DNA of 64,000 nucleotides from NCBI RefSeq assembly GCF_024343735.1, contig NZ_RJUE01000057.1:106841-170840 (forward strand), in the 5' to 3' direction. A program made the position numbers and the translations under genes. Position 1 is the first letter of the stretch; every line of letters begins with the position of its first letter. This document shows, one piece after another, positions 62,327-64,000 of this stretch. The notes beneath the pieces were generated by a model. It made no database searches. It saw nothing but the letters and a program-made list of their open reading frames with translations, and was not told the DNA's origin. This DNA is from Lacihabitans sp. CCS-44. Lineage in GTDB: Bacteria; Bacteroidota; Bacteroidia; Cytophagales; Spirosomataceae.

Positions 62327-62552
62327 TTGCTATTTGGTGTTCGGCGAAACTGGTGCGGTGTCAAAGTCCGTAAAGTAGACACTCATTAGATTTCAGCGGC
62401 ATTGTCTGTAGGTGTATAAGTAGCTGGTTTTGTAGTTCCGTTTTTGTTTTTCTATTAAAAAGCTGCGTTTTTTATTCAAAAAAGCATAAATCTTCCCTTA
62501 CCCAATGAATTGAATGAGTTGAGTTATTTTATTATTTCTGTTGTGTGAACCC
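62327..62552. other. Probable non-coding end of the IS91 element
   Basis: No gene is seen. The stretch lies between the terminator and the transposase stop and should hold one IS91-type terminus, but I cannot fix the exact end without a second copy. Confidence 0.35.
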
Positions 62553-63752
62553 TCAAAACTCTATTGGCGAAGCTTTGTTTTTGGGTTTTTCTCCAATTGA
62601 AATCGTTCCGCCACTTCTGTAATGCGTGGCTACCAACTCCAGATGATGTTCTTTGCATTTTGGACAAACTCTTATGTCAATGCCGTACTTTTCTCTGATG
62701 GTCACATACACCGGTATCCGCATCTTGGCGGGTGGTGCGGGTAGATTGAGTTTTTCAAACAATTCTTTAAGCCTTTTGCCTCGGCCGTGGTTTTGTAAAT
62801 AACCGAAATGACGAATGCGTACGTATCGGAACGGCAATATGTGCTGCTCAAACCGCCTGATAAATTCATCAATGCTTATCGTCATTTCTTTGTGCTCGGC
62901 ATCGGTGCCTCGGTAGCGGTAGTCTTTGTATTTAAATGTTACAGTTCCTTCTTTTTCGTTGATTTCCAGTATCCTGTGCGGTGTTATGGCCGTTTTATGC
63001 GTGTAACGCCCAAGATACTCTAGCACCGTTTTTGGTCCACTGAATGGGCGTTTGGCATATACATTCCAATGTTTCTTGCCTACTTCGTCAATGAGCTTTG
63101 TGGTGTCAGTTTCACCAACCTGAAGGCTACCTGATGCCAATAATGCTCTGAGGTTTTTCAAAAAAACCGCCTTGTATATCTTCTGCATAATGGGCTTCGG
63201 AAACAAATAGCTCTGGTTTTGGGACTTGTCTGACACCCATTCGCCATTATTCTCGCCACCACCACTCACTATGCAGTGTATGTGTGGATGAAAACTCAAG
63301 TTTTGACCCCAAGTATGCAGCACACTTATTATCCCTGGTCTAGCACCCAGAAACTTCGGGTCGGCTCCGAGCTTGAGCAGCGTATAGCTGCTGGACTCAA
63401 AAAGCAGATTGTACATCGCCACTCGGTTGCCCATTATCAGACCGTTTAGCTCATGTGGAAGAGTGAAAACAATGTGGTAGTATGCAGTAGGTAGCAGTTC
63501 TGTTTCTTTGTTGGCTATCCATTGGTCACGTTTAGTTCCTCCGCAGTTAGGGCAATGTCTGTTTCCGCATGAATGAAACTGGTATCGTTCATGTCCACAG
63601 TCAGAACTCTCACAGCGGTAGTGATGCACCCCCATATTGCCCGTGTGGCAATCGGTCAGTTTTTTGAAGATGTTGCGGCTGTACTGATTACTCACCATTC
63701 TGCTTGCCTTGTTAAACACCACCTGCTGGAGTTTTTGGGCTACCTCAGTCAT
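62553..63752 (-). CDS. IS91-family transposase
   Basis: A 399-residue protein. The N-terminal zinc-finger part has [19 protein letters not shown] and [12 protein letters not shown]. The rolling-circle HUH motif is [15 protein letters not shown], followed by the tyrosine region ([20 protein letters not shown], with Y in YLGRYTHK). A C-terminal Cys pair is in [10 protein letters not shown]. It moves by single-strand nicking without terminal inverted repeats. It overlaps the recombinase gene by 8 bp. Confidence 0.95.
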   Translation of the reverse strand: MTEVAQKLQQVVFNKASRMVSNQYSRNIFKKLTDCHTGNMGVHHYRCESSDCGHERYQFHSCGNRHCPNCGGTKRDQWIANKETELLPTAYYHIVFTLPHELNGLIMGNRVAMYNLLFESSSYTLLKLGADPKFLGARPGIISVLHTWGQNLSFHPHIHCIVSGGGENNGEWVSDKSQNQSYLFPKPIMQKIYKAVFLKNLRALLASGSLQVGETDTTKLIDEVGKKHWNVYAKRPFSGPKTVLEYLGRYTHKTAITPHRILEINEKEGTVTFKYKDYRYRGTDAEHKEMTISIDEFIRRFEQHILPFRYVRIRHFGYLQNHGRGKRLKELFEKLNLPAPPAKMRIPVYVTIREKYGIDIRVCPKCKEHHLELVATHYRSGGTISIGEKPKNKASPIEF

Positions 63753-64000
63753 TTTTCAGGCGGTCGAGCGGCGAGACCAACGTTGACCTTCGGGTAGTGG
63801 TCAGGTGCAGATAAACCATCGTGGTTTCGATTTTACTGTGACCCAAAAGACTTTTTATAGTGTGTAAATCCACCCCGTCGTCCAGTAGATGAGTTGCAAA
63901 ACTATGCCGTAAAGTATGAGCCGTGTAGCTTTTTCCGCCCAATCCAGCGTTTTCCATGGCGGCATTTACTGTGGTTTGTAAACTGCGTGAATGTAGCGGC
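63745..64000 (-). CDS. XerC/D-like tyrosine recombinase, partner of the IS91 transposase (5' end outside window)
   Basis: The frame is open through base 64000, so only the last 85 or so residues are seen. The C-terminal catalytic motifs are [16 protein letters not shown] (H-x-x-R) and [15 protein letters not shown], with Tyr as nucleophile. Recombinases of this kind often precede IS91-type transposases in Bacteroidota and share the transcript. Its stop overlaps the transposase start. Confidence 0.9.
   Translation of the reverse strand, partial: PLHSRSLQTTVNAAMENAGLGGKSYTAHTLRHSFATHLLDDGVDLHTIKSLLGHSKIETTMVYLHLTTTRRSTLVSPLDRLKND

Overview
The window looks like a Bacteroidota chromosome, probably Cytophagales-like (an inference from gene families, not a species call). 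It is AT-rich. Starts mostly lack Shine-Dalgarno sequences. Many starts follow the Bacteroidota -7 box TAnnTTTG. Typical families of the phylum are present: a CusA-TolC fusion pump, MerTP, a GDCCVxC protein, DUF6660-like and DUF2911 proteins, and an S23-type four-helix protein.

Region 1 (1-36 kb) is a metal-handling island, nearly all on the minus strand. 1-5.7 kb is a copper operon: secreted multicopper oxidase, heavy-metal-binding-domain (HMBD) proteins, DUF2911, PepSY and a CopA P1B-ATPase. 5.9-10.3 kb is an extracytoplasmic copper set: a 39-residue membrane protein, a Met-rich lipoprotein, a Cys-rich Csp four-helix protein, an AraC regulator with an MVCPRC metal-site-like N-terminus, a second multicopper oxidase, an HMA-DUF3347 protein and a Cys-rich secreted protein. 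10.5-13.5 kb holds a porin, a Rieske protein and a di-haem oxidoreductase. 13.6-26.3 kb is Zn/Cd/Co/Cu efflux: ZntA-like ATPase, HMBD lipoprotein, membrane-anchor protein, HupE/UreJ, DUF3703, HlyD adaptor, CusA-TolC fusion, DUF6660-like protein and a TonB receptor. 26.6-31.2 kb holds a secreted beta-propeller protein, an ArsR-MerTP-GDCCVxC operon and a MerR-controlled operon (MerC-like, YnfA, small Cys protein, redoxin). No merA is present. 31.2-35.8 kb carries a sterol desaturase-type hydroxylase, a Crp regulator, a nitrobindin-like protein, a MerR fragment, an MFS transporter and a rhodanese-MBL protein.

Region 2 (36.3-49.6 kb) is an integrative element. It has a type I restriction-modification operon (hsdM, DUF1016 nuclease, hsdS, unknown gene, hsdR) lying between two repeat-rich, origin-like tracts. 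Next to it are a ribbon-helix-helix-like membrane protein, an HUH rolling-circle replication initiator, an excisionase-like protein, an XRE regulator and a tyrosine integrase. Beside the integrase at 49550-49574 is the 3' end of a tRNA (probably tRNA-Ser) with its terminator, so this is read as one end of the island. The other end was not found and may lie left of the window.

Region 3 (49.6-64 kb) looks chromosomal. A galactarate/glucarate operon (GntP permease, garD, gudD, kdgD) is interrupted by palindromic repeats, three of them read through in frame inside garD, and by a repeat-flanked four-helix-bundle gene. It is followed by a cytochrome c-PQQ dehydrogenase, two 21-bp-period tandem arrays, a Crp-SDR-PfpI cluster whose last gene has a premature stop, and an IS91-family element with its partner recombinase running off the right edge.
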